Assembly (NCBI GenBank): GCA_013042795.1
Contig: JABDPK010000015.1
Location: forward strand, 1-29,924
Direction: 5' to 3'
Source: Saprospiraceae bacterium
GTDB lineage: Bacteria; Bacteroidota; Bacteroidia; Chitinophagales; Saprospiraceae
Length of the DNA: 29,924 nt
The notes below the pieces were generated by a model. It saw only the letters and a program-made list of their open reading frames with translations, had not been told where the DNA came from and did no database searches. Positions 16,396 through 24,868 of this stretch are shown here, in pieces. A program made the translations under genes and the position numbers. Numbering within the stretch: the first letter of the stretch is position 1; each line of letters opens with the position of its first letter.

Positions 16396-17076
16396 CTATT
16401 TTATTTTAAAATTTTCAAGTCTGTCTCCAAGTACAAATGATTTCATTTCCTTATTCAGTATTTCAAAATCCTTTTTAATAACAGTCTTTTCAATTTTTCC
16501 ATTTTTTAAAAGATGAATACGATCACAACAATTGCTCAGGGATGAGAAGATATGAGAAGAGATCAGTATGTATTTGCCATTATTTCTCAGTTTGTTAATT
16601 ATTTCATTGATCATGATATTACTATGGATGTCGACCCCATTGAATGGTTCATCCAAAATAAAAACCTTGTTTTGTTGTAATAGGATCCCTGTAAGTGCAA
16701 GCTTTTTCTTCATTCCGGTAGAATAATTTTCAGCATATTGCTTTAAAGGCAATTCAAAAATATTCTTTGATTCGAAATCTTCATCCTTTATATTCCTTGC
16801 ACTGCAAAGAAGTTTGAGATATTCCCATCCCGTGATTTTTGAAAGGAAATATGGATTGGTTTGAAGGAAACCGGTATTGTCCTTAAGAATATCTATGTCA
16901 GACTGTATTTGACCTGAATGACTTTCCAGACCTGCCAGACATCTGAAAAGAGTTGTTTTACCGGCTCCATTTTCTCCTACTAAGCCATGAACTTGTCCTT
17001 TTTGAATTTCGAGATCAATGCCTTGCAGCACCTGGTTTTTTCCATAGCTTTTATATAAATCTGAAATCTTTATCAT
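16396..17076 (-). CDS. ABC transporter ATP-binding protein
   Basis: 226 residues, one nucleotide-binding domain: Walker A GENGAGKT (34-41), a variant signature YSTGM (118-122) in place of LSGGQ, Walker B VFILDE (138-143) and H-loop H175 (SSHIF). It should power the membrane protein encoded just upstream; the genes overlap by four bases (ATGA). The YSTGMKKKLAL form is usual in ABC-2-type exporters of the CcmA/BcrA/NatA group. The substrate is unknown and the neighbours do not identify it. Confidence 0.92.
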   Translation of the reverse strand: MIKISDLYKSYGKNQVLQGIDLEIQKGQVHGLVGENGAGKTTLFRCLAGLESHSGQIQSDIDILKDNTGFLQTNPYFLSKITGWEYLKLLCSARNIKDEDFESKNIFELPLKQYAENYSTGMKKKLALTGILLQQNKVFILDEPFNGVDIHSNIMINEIINKLRNNGKYILISSHIFSSLSNCCDRIHLLKNGKIEKTVIKKDFEILNKEMKSFVLGDRLENFKIK

Positions 17077-17990
17077 CCAGGTATTTCATTTAAATTATTT
17101 CTGGCTTTGATCCAGAAAATTGGTACAGTGAAGAATATTGCGGGAGGAAACCATAAAGACAGTGCCAGTAATATTACCTGCGGAAAATGCATTTCATTCG
17201 GGAAAGCCGAATATTTGGCAAGGATGATACTTATGAGAAAGACCCATGCTCCGAACTGTAAAAACGCCTGGATCAATATATTATCAGGAAAGAAAACAGC
17301 CACAATCAACTGCATTGGGAGTGTAAGCAGGCCCGAACAATACAATGCAAAAGATATTTTCTTTAATAGAAATGCTTTACTGTTCATTGTATAGATAGAA
17401 TAATACTCGATTGGCTCGGCCTTGAAATAGTATGACATAAATACAACGAAAACGAATCCAATAGAAAAGAGGGATAAATTGAAATTTTCTACCTGTATTG
17501 CTTTTACAAATAAAAACATTGCAAGCAGGATTAACAGGATCGTTTTTCTGAATCCTGACGGAAATTCCCAGGGTATCTTGGCAAAAGGTGTAGGCAAAAC
17601 CATCTTTACGCCAGGAATAAGAGAGACAAATACCATAATAAAGGATGCAGGAATTAACAACAGGGCCGCAGAATGACTGTTCTTGCATAAAAGATAAATG
17701 ATAAAAGGGCATGCTAGCATACAATTTTCTATCAGCCGGATTTTCCTATAATCACTTACAGAGAATATTTGTTTTAGATTATTGATTCTCCCTGACTCAG
17801 AAAATCCTGACATTAATGACATGCAAATGATGCAATAAACCCATTCTGCAAGTTCTGTTTTGAAAAAGAGATATTCCGAAAGAGCAACAAAAACAATTGC
17901 AATGAGCAATAGCCCTAACCAGGGGTTAATGCCGAATGCCATTAACCTTCTTTTGATTCGACGGAATTCAAGTTTGAAGTAAAACTTCAT
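17073..17990 (-). CDS. ABC-2-like multispanning membrane protein
   Basis: 305 residues, highly hydrophobic, with about eight or nine predicted helices (roughly 25-43, 46-62, 88-102, 107-125, 149-164, 172-189, 212-233, 239-259, 270-292) after a basic N-terminus (KLEFRRIKRR) that would stay in the cytoplasm. I see no sequence motif for a named family. The membrane-subunit role rests on topology and on the four-base overlap with the ATPase gene. The cargo is unknown. It lies 36 bases downstream of the GH65 gene on the same strand, so co-transcription is possible. Confidence 0.75.
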   Translation of the reverse strand: MKFYFKLEFRRIKRRLMAFGINPWLGLLLIAIVFVALSEYLFFKTELAEWVYCIICMSLMSGFSESGRINNLKQIFSVSDYRKIRLIENCMLACPFIIYLLCKNSHSAALLLIPASFIMVFVSLIPGVKMVLPTPFAKIPWEFPSGFRKTILLILLAMFLFVKAIQVENFNLSLFSIGFVFVVFMSYYFKAEPIEYYSIYTMNSKAFLLKKISFALYCSGLLTLPMQLIVAVFFPDNILIQAFLQFGAWVFLISIILAKYSAFPNEMHFPQVILLALSLWFPPAIFFTVPIFWIKARNNLNEIPG

Positions 17991-18026
17991 ATTTATGCAA
18001 GGTATAATATGGAGCTGTAATCAATC

Positions 18027-20054
18027 CTATTTATCCTCAACATAAAATGTTTTCTCATTTTTTCCGGCTCCCTTAATTACAAGCTTCTTCCAATCATCCG
18101 GTATAGAAGAACTTAATTGTGTCACTCCATTTTCACCAATATCAAGTCCTCCAAATCCAAATAATACAGCCTGAAGCATTCCTCCTGCACCTGTTGCAAA
18201 ATAAGGATTTGTACCACCTGCTGTTTCTGCCAATACACCAAAAGGAGGCACTTCATTAAGTTTATAGCTATTTGAAAAGATAGAAGACGCTTTATTGCTG
18301 TCTCCAATTTGATTGTATATTATAGCAAGGATGGCAAATCCCATGGCGGGGCCATCAGGTGACATTCTGCTCTCATAATACTTCAGGTCTCTTTCAAGCT
18401 GTTCTTTATCCTTTATTAATTTTAGGGGATGAGCGAGGAGGTTGACATCGGCTTGCTTGATCATTTCACCTTCATAGCTTGCATGTTCACGGGTGACTCC
18501 ATCTTCAAAAGTCAGTATTGGTATATTGGAAGCGACATGATTCCAATCGGGATCAGCTTCAATCCCTAAAGCTTCCGCAGCTTTGGTGGCATACTGTAAT
18601 GATAGAATTGCAACTGCATTCGTAAATGCATTGTTGTCAACATTTTCTGCCCATTCATCAGCTGCTACAACATTATTTATATCATAATGGCCCGGACCAT
18701 TTCGTTCCACTCTGCTTGTCCAGAAGTCTGCTATTTCCTGTAATACGGGGTAACCTCTTGTGGATAGCCATTCCTTATCCTGCGTGACCTCATAGTATTT
18801 CCAGAAAGCCCATCCGATACAACCGGTTATATGATGTTCAAAAGGGCCTGTCAATGCCCAAACCGGTGTGTCTTCTGAACCGTCATGAGCGGATTCCCAT
18901 GGAAACATGGCTCCTTTATACCCATGAGAAAATGCATTTTTCCGGGCGGCCTCGAGTCTTTCGAACCTGTATTCCAGGAAGGATCTAGCCATATCAGGTT
19001 GAAGAACAAGCAATGGAGGATACATCCACATTTCTGTATCCCAGAACACATGCCCGTTATATCCAAGACCGGAAAGTCCCATCGGGGACAAACTGTAGGA
19101 AGTTCCTGCCCGGGCAAATGAATACAAATGATATAGTGCAAAGCGGATATCTCTTGTGATATCGTCATTACCCTCAACAATAATATCACTTTCCCAAAGT
19201 CTGTCCCATGCTTCCCGATGTCTTTTCAATAACCTGTCCTTGCCTTCCAGGGCTGCATATATTGTTAATCTTTCTGCTTCATTGTGTGGATCCTCATACT
19301 GGTTGGATGCGACTACTGAAGCGACAATACTAAAACTGTACGTTTCCCCGGCTTTTATTGTTTTTTTAAATTTTGTTAAATGCATGTTATAGTCCCAGTC
19401 TTCATGTATAAGATCTGGTTCATGCCCATGTTCTTCTTCAAATATGAAACTATTGGATGCTGCGATCTTCACATTTCCTGAGGGACTTAGAGCAACAGAA
19501 CTCATCAATGGTATTTTAACATGTGGCCTGTCGATTTCTGAATAATAATTCCTGATATCATTCAGATGGTTTGGTGCTTCCAGTACTGACATTGGTGAAA
19601 TGATAATGTCTTCTTTTGCTTGAATTGTTGTGACTATCATTGAAGTATACGGCAAATGCCTGAGAGCCATCACTTCAGAAACGACAGATGCCTTGTTTTT
19701 GAAATCAAAGCTTGTTGTAAGGGTCCCTGAATTCATATTAAGAGTCTGGGCAAATTCGGAGATATTATTCTTGTTGATACGTTCATTATCAATATCCAGG
19801 TTCATATTAACATGATTGAATACTTTCAGGATATTGGAAACCCTTCCCCGCTGGTAATAATCATAGACACCATTCAGAATAACATCACTTACTTTTAGTG
19901 GCTCCGGAGAAGAAACAATACCTACCATGCCATTAGCAACGGTTACCCCGTAATATTCAGCAGGATCGATATTTTCAGCTTTAACTTGCCAGGTTGATTG
20001 GGCATCAATAGAAATGAAACCGCAGATTATAAAAAGAAAAGATAAATACTTCAT
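18027..20054 (-). CDS. Secreted glycoside hydrolase family 65 protein
   Basis: 675 residues with a cleavable signal peptide (MKYLSFLFIICGFISIDAQ), so periplasmic or exported. The N-terminal beta-rich domain (about 20-275) and (alpha/alpha)6 barrel (about 300-630) match GH65. Landmarks: SPMGLSGLGYNGHVFWDTE (323-341), WESAHDGSE, AADEWAENVDNNAFTNA with the general acid at E467, and KQADVNLL (533-540). GH65 contains both phosphorylases and inverting hydrolases of alpha-glucosides (trehalose, kojibiose, nigerose, maltose). The segment FGVLAETAGGTNPYFATGAGG puts a glutamate (E610) where hydrolase members carry the general base, so I favour a hydrolase, perhaps kojibiose- or trehalose-acting. Exact substrate is unresolved. 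It is divergent from the hydroxyacid dehydrogenase gene; no SusC/D pair adjoins it. Confidence 0.88.
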   Translation of the reverse strand: MKYLSFLFIICGFISIDAQSTWQVKAENIDPAEYYGVTVANGMVGIVSSPEPLKVSDVILNGVYDYYQRGRVSNILKVFNHVNMNLDIDNERINKNNISEFAQTLNMNSGTLTTSFDFKNKASVVSEVMALRHLPYTSMIVTTIQAKEDIIISPMSVLEAPNHLNDIRNYYSEIDRPHVKIPLMSSVALSPSGNVKIAASNSFIFEEEHGHEPDLIHEDWDYNMHLTKFKKTIKAGETYSFSIVASVVASNQYEDPHNEAERLTIYAALEGKDRLLKRHREAWDRLWESDIIVEGNDDITRDIRFALYHLYSFARAGTSYSLSPMGLSGLGYNGHVFWDTEMWMYPPLLVLQPDMARSFLEYRFERLEAARKNAFSHGYKGAMFPWESAHDGSEDTPVWALTGPFEHHITGCIGWAFWKYYEVTQDKEWLSTRGYPVLQEIADFWTSRVERNGPGHYDINNVVAADEWAENVDNNAFTNAVAILSLQYATKAAEALGIEADPDWNHVASNIPILTFEDGVTREHASYEGEMIKQADVNLLAHPLKLIKDKEQLERDLKYYESRMSPDGPAMGFAILAIIYNQIGDSNKASSIFSNSYKLNEVPPFGVLAETAGGTNPYFATGAGGMLQAVLFGFGGLDIGENGVTQLSSSIPDDWKKLVIKGAGKNEKTFYVEDK

Positions 20055-20108
20055 ATTTGATTTTTTTCAAACGGTAAATTATAATTTTTAACAGAGATAA
20101 AAATAAAG
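20055..20108. promoter_or_regulatory. Short divergent promoter region, GH65 / hydroxyacid dehydrogenase
   Basis: Only 54 bases lie between the two divergent starts, so core promoters must overlap here or lie inside the neighbouring coding regions. The stretch is very AT-rich. On the minus strand TACCGTTTG resembles the TAnnTTTG element with one extra base. No complete promoter is evident. Confidence 0.35.
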
Positions 20109-21044
20109 ATGAATCAAAAAGTATTGGTAACAGATCATTGTCATAAGGTGCTTAGGGATGGACTTGGTCGGTTAGGATATTACGTGATATTTGAACCTGA
20201 ATTTAATCCGGTGAACCTTGCTGAAGCAGTTGTTGATCTTACCGGAATTGTAATCAACAGCAAAATTAAAATGACCGCTGAGATTATTGATCAGGCTAAA
20301 AACCTCAAGTTTATTGGTCGCCTGGGATCAGGTCTTGAAATCATAGATCTGGACTATGCCAGGACTAAAGGCATCAAGGTATTTAATTCACCTGAAGGAA
20401 ACAGGAATGCTGTTGCAGAACATGTGATGGGAATGCTGCTTTGTCTGTGTAATAATCTCTTAAGGTCGGATAAAGAAGTAAGACATAAGATATGGAAAAG
20501 AGAGGCAAACAGGGGGATGGAATTGAGTGGTAAAACGATTGGTATTATTGGCCTGGGCAATACAGGTTCTTCTCTGGCCCGCAAATTGTCAGGCTGGGCA
20601 CTTGATGTTATATATTATGACCCATATGTGTTGAATACTCCAGAAGAATTGAATTATATTAGCAAAGTAGGTCTTGAAACTATTTGTGAGCGAGCGGATA
20701 TTATCAGCCTCCATGTGCCCCTGACTGAAGAAACCAGGTGGATGGTGGATGAGGAATTTCTTTCAAAATGTAAAGAATCTCTTATCCTGATCAACACTTC
20801 ACGTGGTAATGTAGTCAAAACCAGTGATCTGGTAAAGCACCTGGAAAGCGGCAGGATAAAAGGAGCATGTTTGGATGTTTTTGAAAACGAAAAACCACAT
20901 CAATTCACATCAGAAGAGGATCAGCTGTATTCTAAGATCTATGCAATGGACAATGTAGTTCTAAGCCCTCATATTGCAGGGTGGACGCATGAGTCATTGT
21001 TTAAAATTGGAGATGTTTTGTTGTCGAAGATATCAACAGTATAA
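20109..21044 (+). CDS. NAD-dependent D-2-hydroxyacid dehydrogenase (SerA-like, no ACT domain)
   Basis: 311 residues. Rossmann motif GLGNTG (148-153) follows GKTIGII, and D171 (IYYDPY) at the end of the second strand indicates NAD rather than NADP. Catalytic residues of the family are present: R232 (NTSRGNVV), E261 (FENEKP) and H288 (LSPHIAGWT). The N-terminal half carries GRLGSGLEIIDLDYA, typical of phosphoglycerate dehydrogenases, but there is no C-terminal ACT or regulatory domain. It may be a short-form 3-phosphoglycerate dehydrogenase or act on another 2-oxoacid/2-hydroxyacid pair. No serine-pathway neighbours are in the window to decide. It is transcribed alone, divergent from GH65. Confidence 0.92.
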   Translation: MNQKVLVTDHCHKVLRDGLGRLGYYVIFEPEFNPVNLAEAVVDLTGIVINSKIKMTAEIIDQAKNLKFIGRLGSGLEIIDLDYARTKGIKVFNSPEGNRNAVAEHVMGMLLCLCNNLLRSDKEVRHKIWKREANRGMELSGKTIGIIGLGNTGSSLARKLSGWALDVIYYDPYVLNTPEELNYISKVGLETICERADIISLHVPLTEETRWMVDEEFLSKCKESLILINTSRGNVVKTSDLVKHLESGRIKGACLDVFENEKPHQFTSEEDQLYSKIYAMDNVVLSPHIAGWTHESLFKIGDVLLSKISTV

Positions 21045-21113
21045 AATTGGTCTATGTCGACTAACAGACTTCAATTTATTTAAATTTTGTGAGGCTTTAA
21101 ATATTTGTTTACA

Positions 21114-21144
21114 TTGTGAGCTTCATTGAAGTAGCATATTTTTT
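21114..21144 (+). promoter_or_regulatory. Candidate promoter for the TonB receptor/T9SS cargo/PorV-like operon
   Basis: TTG at 21114-21116 is followed after 20 bases by TATTTTTT at 21137-21144, one base off TAnnTTTG. This spacing fits the Bacteroidota sigma factor pattern and would start transcription around 21150, shortly before the ATG at 21166. It is a by-eye match in AT-rich DNA. Confidence 0.28.
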
Positions 21145-21165
21145 TTGATATTCAAAAGCTAACTG

Positions 21166-24100
21166 ATGTTAAAGAATTTTACTCTTTTCATTTTATGTTT
21201 TTTCTTTTCAGGATTGGCGATTTCCCAGACTTCATTGCAGGGTAAAATCACCGAAGAAGGAACAGGCGAGGCCGTCTTATTTGCAACAATTGCACTTTAC
21301 AAGAACGATGTACTGCTTACCGGTACGGAGTCTGATTTTGACGGTAATTATTTCTTTTCAGATATTGATCCAGGCACCTATGATATTGAGGTAAGTTTCC
21401 TTGGATTACAGACACAGAGAATTGCCGGTATTGTGGCCAAGGCCGGTAAAGTAAATGTCGCTGATGTATCTATGAAGGAAGAAGGTGTACTCGTTGATGT
21501 TATTGAAATTGTTGATTACCAGGTGCCCTTGGTTGAATTTGATAATACAACCCAGGGTAAATCATTAACATCTGAAAATATCCAGGCTTTACCGACGAAA
21601 AACATTGGTGCCATCGCAGCAACCACTGCAGGAGTTTCCCTTGGAAATGATGGTAATATTTCCGTCAGGGGATCCAGGACAGATGCCACATATTACTATA
21701 TCGACGGGGTTCGGGTCAGTTCGGCTTCTGTCGGAAACCAGGTCCCACAGCAACAAATAGATCAGATGCAGGTGATTACCGGTGGAATAGAAGCAAAATA
21801 TGGAGATGTAACAGGTGGTATCATCTCGATTACGACCAAAGGTCCTTCCCAAAACTTTACCGGTGGTATAGAAGCTGAGACCAGTGAATTTCTCGACTCA
21901 TATGGCTACAACCTGCTTAATGCCAATTTTAGTGGGCCAATCCTCAAAAATAAAGAAGGGGAGTCCATCGTAGGATTCAGGGCATTCGGACAATATTCAA
22001 AGATCAAAGAAGATGGACCTTCTGCCGTTGGATATTACAGGGCACCAAGATCATTAATCAACCAATTGGAGGAATCACCGATCACTTCCTTTAATGGAAC
22101 AGATTTTCCGTCAGCTGAATTTGTTACTTCTGAAGATATTCCAGAACCTGTAGAGGCAAGAGAAAACCAGACAGATGAAGACTACAATGTAAGTTTAAAA
22201 CTGGATTCCAGGTTTAGCCAGAATATCGATTTTACAGTATCAGGTACTGTTTTTGACAGTAAAAATGTCTTTGCTCCTTCTGGTTCATGGGCATTGTATA
22301 ACTGGACCAACAACCCAATTGCTTACAGATCGGGATACAGAGGTAATGTAAGATTACGTCACAAACTGGGCAACCAGAGTTTTGGTGGCGATGAAGAAAA
22401 GAAGAATTCTATTATCAGGAATGCATCTTACACACTTCAGTTCGGGTATGAAAAGAATAAAACTAAACGTGAAGACATCACACACGAGGATAATATATTC
22501 AGGTATGGTTATTATGGGTCTATTGCAAGAGATTGGAATCCTGTAGCCAGTATATTAACTGATCCGGATAATTGGGGTGGAGAAATACAATTTGTAAACC
22601 TTGGATTTCCGGTACCTTTTGCCCACCAGGGATATGCTTTGCAAGAAGGCGAGTTTACAGCAAGTGAAACCATCAATCCTGTCCTTGCAAAATATAATCC
22701 TCTCAACGGATTTCAAGAGGTTGCCCTAAACCAGGTTTGGAATCTTTATAACAATGTAGGTCAGGTTTATAATCTGAACAGTAAATCCGAAGCAGAAACA
22801 TATACGATCAATGTAACTTCAGGCTTTGATCTCTTTCCAGGAGGTTCTGATAGCGGGAAGCACAGTATTCAATTTGGTTTCATGTATGAGCAACGGATAC
22901 AAAGATCATGGGGATTAAATCCAAGAAGGATCTGGGAGTTGATGAGAACACAAGCCAACAGGCATCTCAATGGTGTTGACACTTCAAATATTGTAGGGAC
23001 ATTCGTTGATGAGGCTTTACAGTTGGAATTCACTCAATATGGTGTAGGCAATTCTTCAGCAGAATTTGCTGATAATGCATTTTTCCGCGAATTAAGGGAA
23101 TCTCAAGGTGTTCCTATTGATCAATACATAAATACAGATGGATTAAATCCGGATGATTTGAGACTGGATATGTTTTCAGCATCTGAGCTGAATAACTTCT
23201 CAAATATCGGGCTCAATTATTTTGGTTATGATTACCTCGGAAATAAAATTGATAACTCTGTAACCTTTGATGACTTTTTCACAAGTAAAGATTCAGAAGG
23301 AAGAAGGAACTTCCTGGTAGCACCATGGCAACCAATATATGGAGCTGCATATATTCAGGATAAGTTTACATTTAAGGATATCATTTTCAGATTAGGTTTG
23401 CGTGTAGATTATTATGATGCAAACAGTAAGGTTCTTAAGGATCCTTATTCTTTTTCTGAAATTCAAACAGCAAGACAGTTTTTTGCTGATAATCCAGGTG
23501 ACAGGCCAAGTAGTGTCGGAGACGACTACCGAGTTTACGTTTCAGGAGAGGGATCAGATGATGTGATAGGATACAGACTGGAAGACGAATGGTTCAAGCC
23601 GGATGGAACAGCAACAGACGGAAACCTTCTTTTTGGAGGTGGATTGGTATTCCCTGCATATGTAGAGGAAGACTTTGAGAGAAGAAATCCACAATTTTAC
23701 AGGGTAGATGAAGACGGAGTGGAAGAAACCTTTAATACGGATCTTTCATTTAAGGACTATGACCCTCAGTTGAATTTTATGCCAAGACTGGCATTCTCAT
23801 TCCCGATTTCCCAGGATGCAGGGTTCTTTGCACACTATGATATACTTGTGCAGAGACCACCATCCAATGTGATTTCAACACCATTGGATTATTTCTACTT
23901 CTTTGATGTTTCAAGATTCAGTCCTGCAGGAAACCCGGATCTAAAACCCGAAAAAACAATAGACTACGAAGTAGGATTCCAACAAAAGATATCAAATGCT
24001 TCGGCAATGAAAATTTCCGCATACTACAAGGAAATGAGAGATATGATCCAGGCCAGGATATTTTCTTTCATTCCTGATGGTGTATCACAATACGAAACTT

Positions 24101-24828
24101 ACGGTAACCTGGATTTTGGTACTGTCAAAGGTTTCGCATTTTCCTACGATTTAAGAAGGACAGGAAATTTCCAGTTGAATGCAACCTATACCTTGCAGTT
24201 TGCTGATGGATCAGGTTCGAATGCCAATTCAGGAAGAGGAATTAACCAGAGAGGAAATATCAGAACGCTGCTTCCATTATCATTCGATGAAAGACACAGA
24301 ATTACGGCTGTCGCTGATTACAGGTATTCTTCAGGCAAGAATTATAATGGGCCAAGACTGGCAGGAAAAGACATCTTTGCAAATGCAGGGCTCAACCTGT
24401 TTATGACTGCCGTATCAGGTCGTCCATATTCAACTTTCCAGACGGTTACACAGCCAGGTGGCGCCTCAGGACGAAAGACAATAAATGGAGCAAGACTACC
24501 ATGGACATTCAATGCGGATCTACAATTGGATAAAAACTTCCAGATCAAGTTTTCTGAAGAATCAAAAAGATACCTTGGAATTAATGTATATCTGAGGGTA
24601 CAGAATTTGTTTGACCTTGATAATGTAGTTGGCGTATATAATGTTTCCGGAGATCCGGACAGCGACGGTTATCTCCTTGGAGAATTTGGTGAAGAACGTG
24701 TTGCCCAGATCGTTGATGCAGGGTTGAGTCTGGACAGTTTCTTGTCGACTTACAACTGGTTTCTTTTGGCGCCAGGAAATTATACAAGACCAAGGCAGAT
24801 ATTCCTTGGAGCAATTGTCAATTTCTAA
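21166..24828 (+). CDS. TonB-dependent outer-membrane receptor with carboxypeptidase-regulatory-like domain
   Basis: 1220 residues. A signal peptide (about 1-20) precedes a CarboxypepD_reg-like beta domain (22-105: GKITEEGTGEAVLFATIALY to GTYDIEVSFLGLQT), then the plug (about 110-228: NISVRGSRTDATYYYIDGVRV, TGGIEAKYGDVTGGIISITT) and a long 22-strand-type barrel ending in an aromatic residue (GAIVNF), as expected for BAM-inserted proteins. No SusC-specific signature box or SusD partner is seen. The ligand is unknown. The gene starts an operon with the 1366-aa secreted protein (40-base gap) and a PorV/PorQ-family protein, so this receptor may work with or be occupied by a T9SS-exported surface protein rather than a SusD lipoprotein. 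That partnership is inference from gene order. Confidence 0.93.
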   Translation: MLKNFTLFILCFFFSGLAISQTSLQGKITEEGTGEAVLFATIALYKNDVLLTGTESDFDGNYFFSDIDPGTYDIEVSFLGLQTQRIAGIVAKAGKVNVADVSMKEEGVLVDVIEIVDYQVPLVEFDNTTQGKSLTSENIQALPTKNIGAIAATTAGVSLGNDGNISVRGSRTDATYYYIDGVRVSSASVGNQVPQQQIDQMQVITGGIEAKYGDVTGGIISITTKGPSQNFTGGIEAETSEFLDSYGYNLLNANFSGPILKNKEGESIVGFRAFGQYSKIKEDGPSAVGYYRAPRSLINQLEESPITSFNGTDFPSAEFVTSEDIPEPVEARENQTDEDYNVSLKLDSRFSQNIDFTVSGTVFDSKNVFAPSGSWALYNWTNNPIAYRSGYRGNVRLRHKLGNQSFGGDEEKKNSIIRNASYTLQFGYEKNKTKREDITHEDNIFRYGYYGSIARDWNPVASILTDPDNWGGEIQFVNLGFPVPFAHQGYALQEGEFTASETINPVLAKYNPLNGFQEVALNQVWNLYNNVGQVYNLNSKSEAETYTINVTSGFDLFPGGSDSGKHSIQFGFMYEQRIQRSWGLNPRRIWELMRTQANRHLNGVDTSNIVGTFVDEALQLEFTQYGVGNSSAEFADNAFFRELRESQGVPIDQYINTDGLNPDDLRLDMFSASELNNFSNIGLNYFGYDYLGNKIDNSVTFDDFFTSKDSEGRRNFLVAPWQPIYGAAYIQDKFTFKDIIFRLGLRVDYYDANSKVLKDPYSFSEIQTARQFFADNPGDRPSSVGDDYRVYVSGEGSDDVIGYRLEDEWFKPDGTATDGNLLFGGGLVFPAYVEEDFERRNPQFYRVDEDGVEETFNTDLSFKDYDPQLNFMPRLAFSFPISQDAGFFAHYDILVQRPPSNVISTPLDYFYFFDVSRFSPAGNPDLKPEKTIDYEVGFQQKISNASAMKISAYYKEMRDMIQARIFSFIPDGVSQYETYGNLDFGTVKGFAFSYDLRRTGNFQLNATYTLQFADGSGSNANSGRGINQRGNIRTLLPLSFDERHRITAVADYRYSSGKNYNGPRLAGKDIFANAGLNLFMTAVSGRPYSTFQTVTQPGGASGRKTINGARLPWTFNADLQLDKNFQIKFSEESKRYLGINVYLRVQNLFDLDNVVGVYNVSGDPDSDGYLLGEFGEERVAQIVDAGLSLDSFLSTYNWFLLAPGNYTRPRQIFLGAIVNF

Positions 24829-24852
24829 TTTGAATTCAATTTATTAATCCTT

Positions 24853-24858
24853 AGAGGA
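24853..24858 (+). promoter_or_regulatory. Shine-Dalgarno-like GAGGAA before the 1366-aa protein
   Basis: GAGGAA at 24853-24858 stands ten bases before the ATG at 24869. Most starts in this window have no such purine block, so it may raise translation of this gene in the operon. Confidence 0.4.
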
Positions 24859-24868
24859 AGAAATAATT

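Noticed and set aside
21085..21107. TTTTG followed by TATTTG upstream of the TonB receptor as a promoter
   Set aside because: The spacing between the two elements is about 12 bases, too short for the Bacteroidota -33/-7 pattern.
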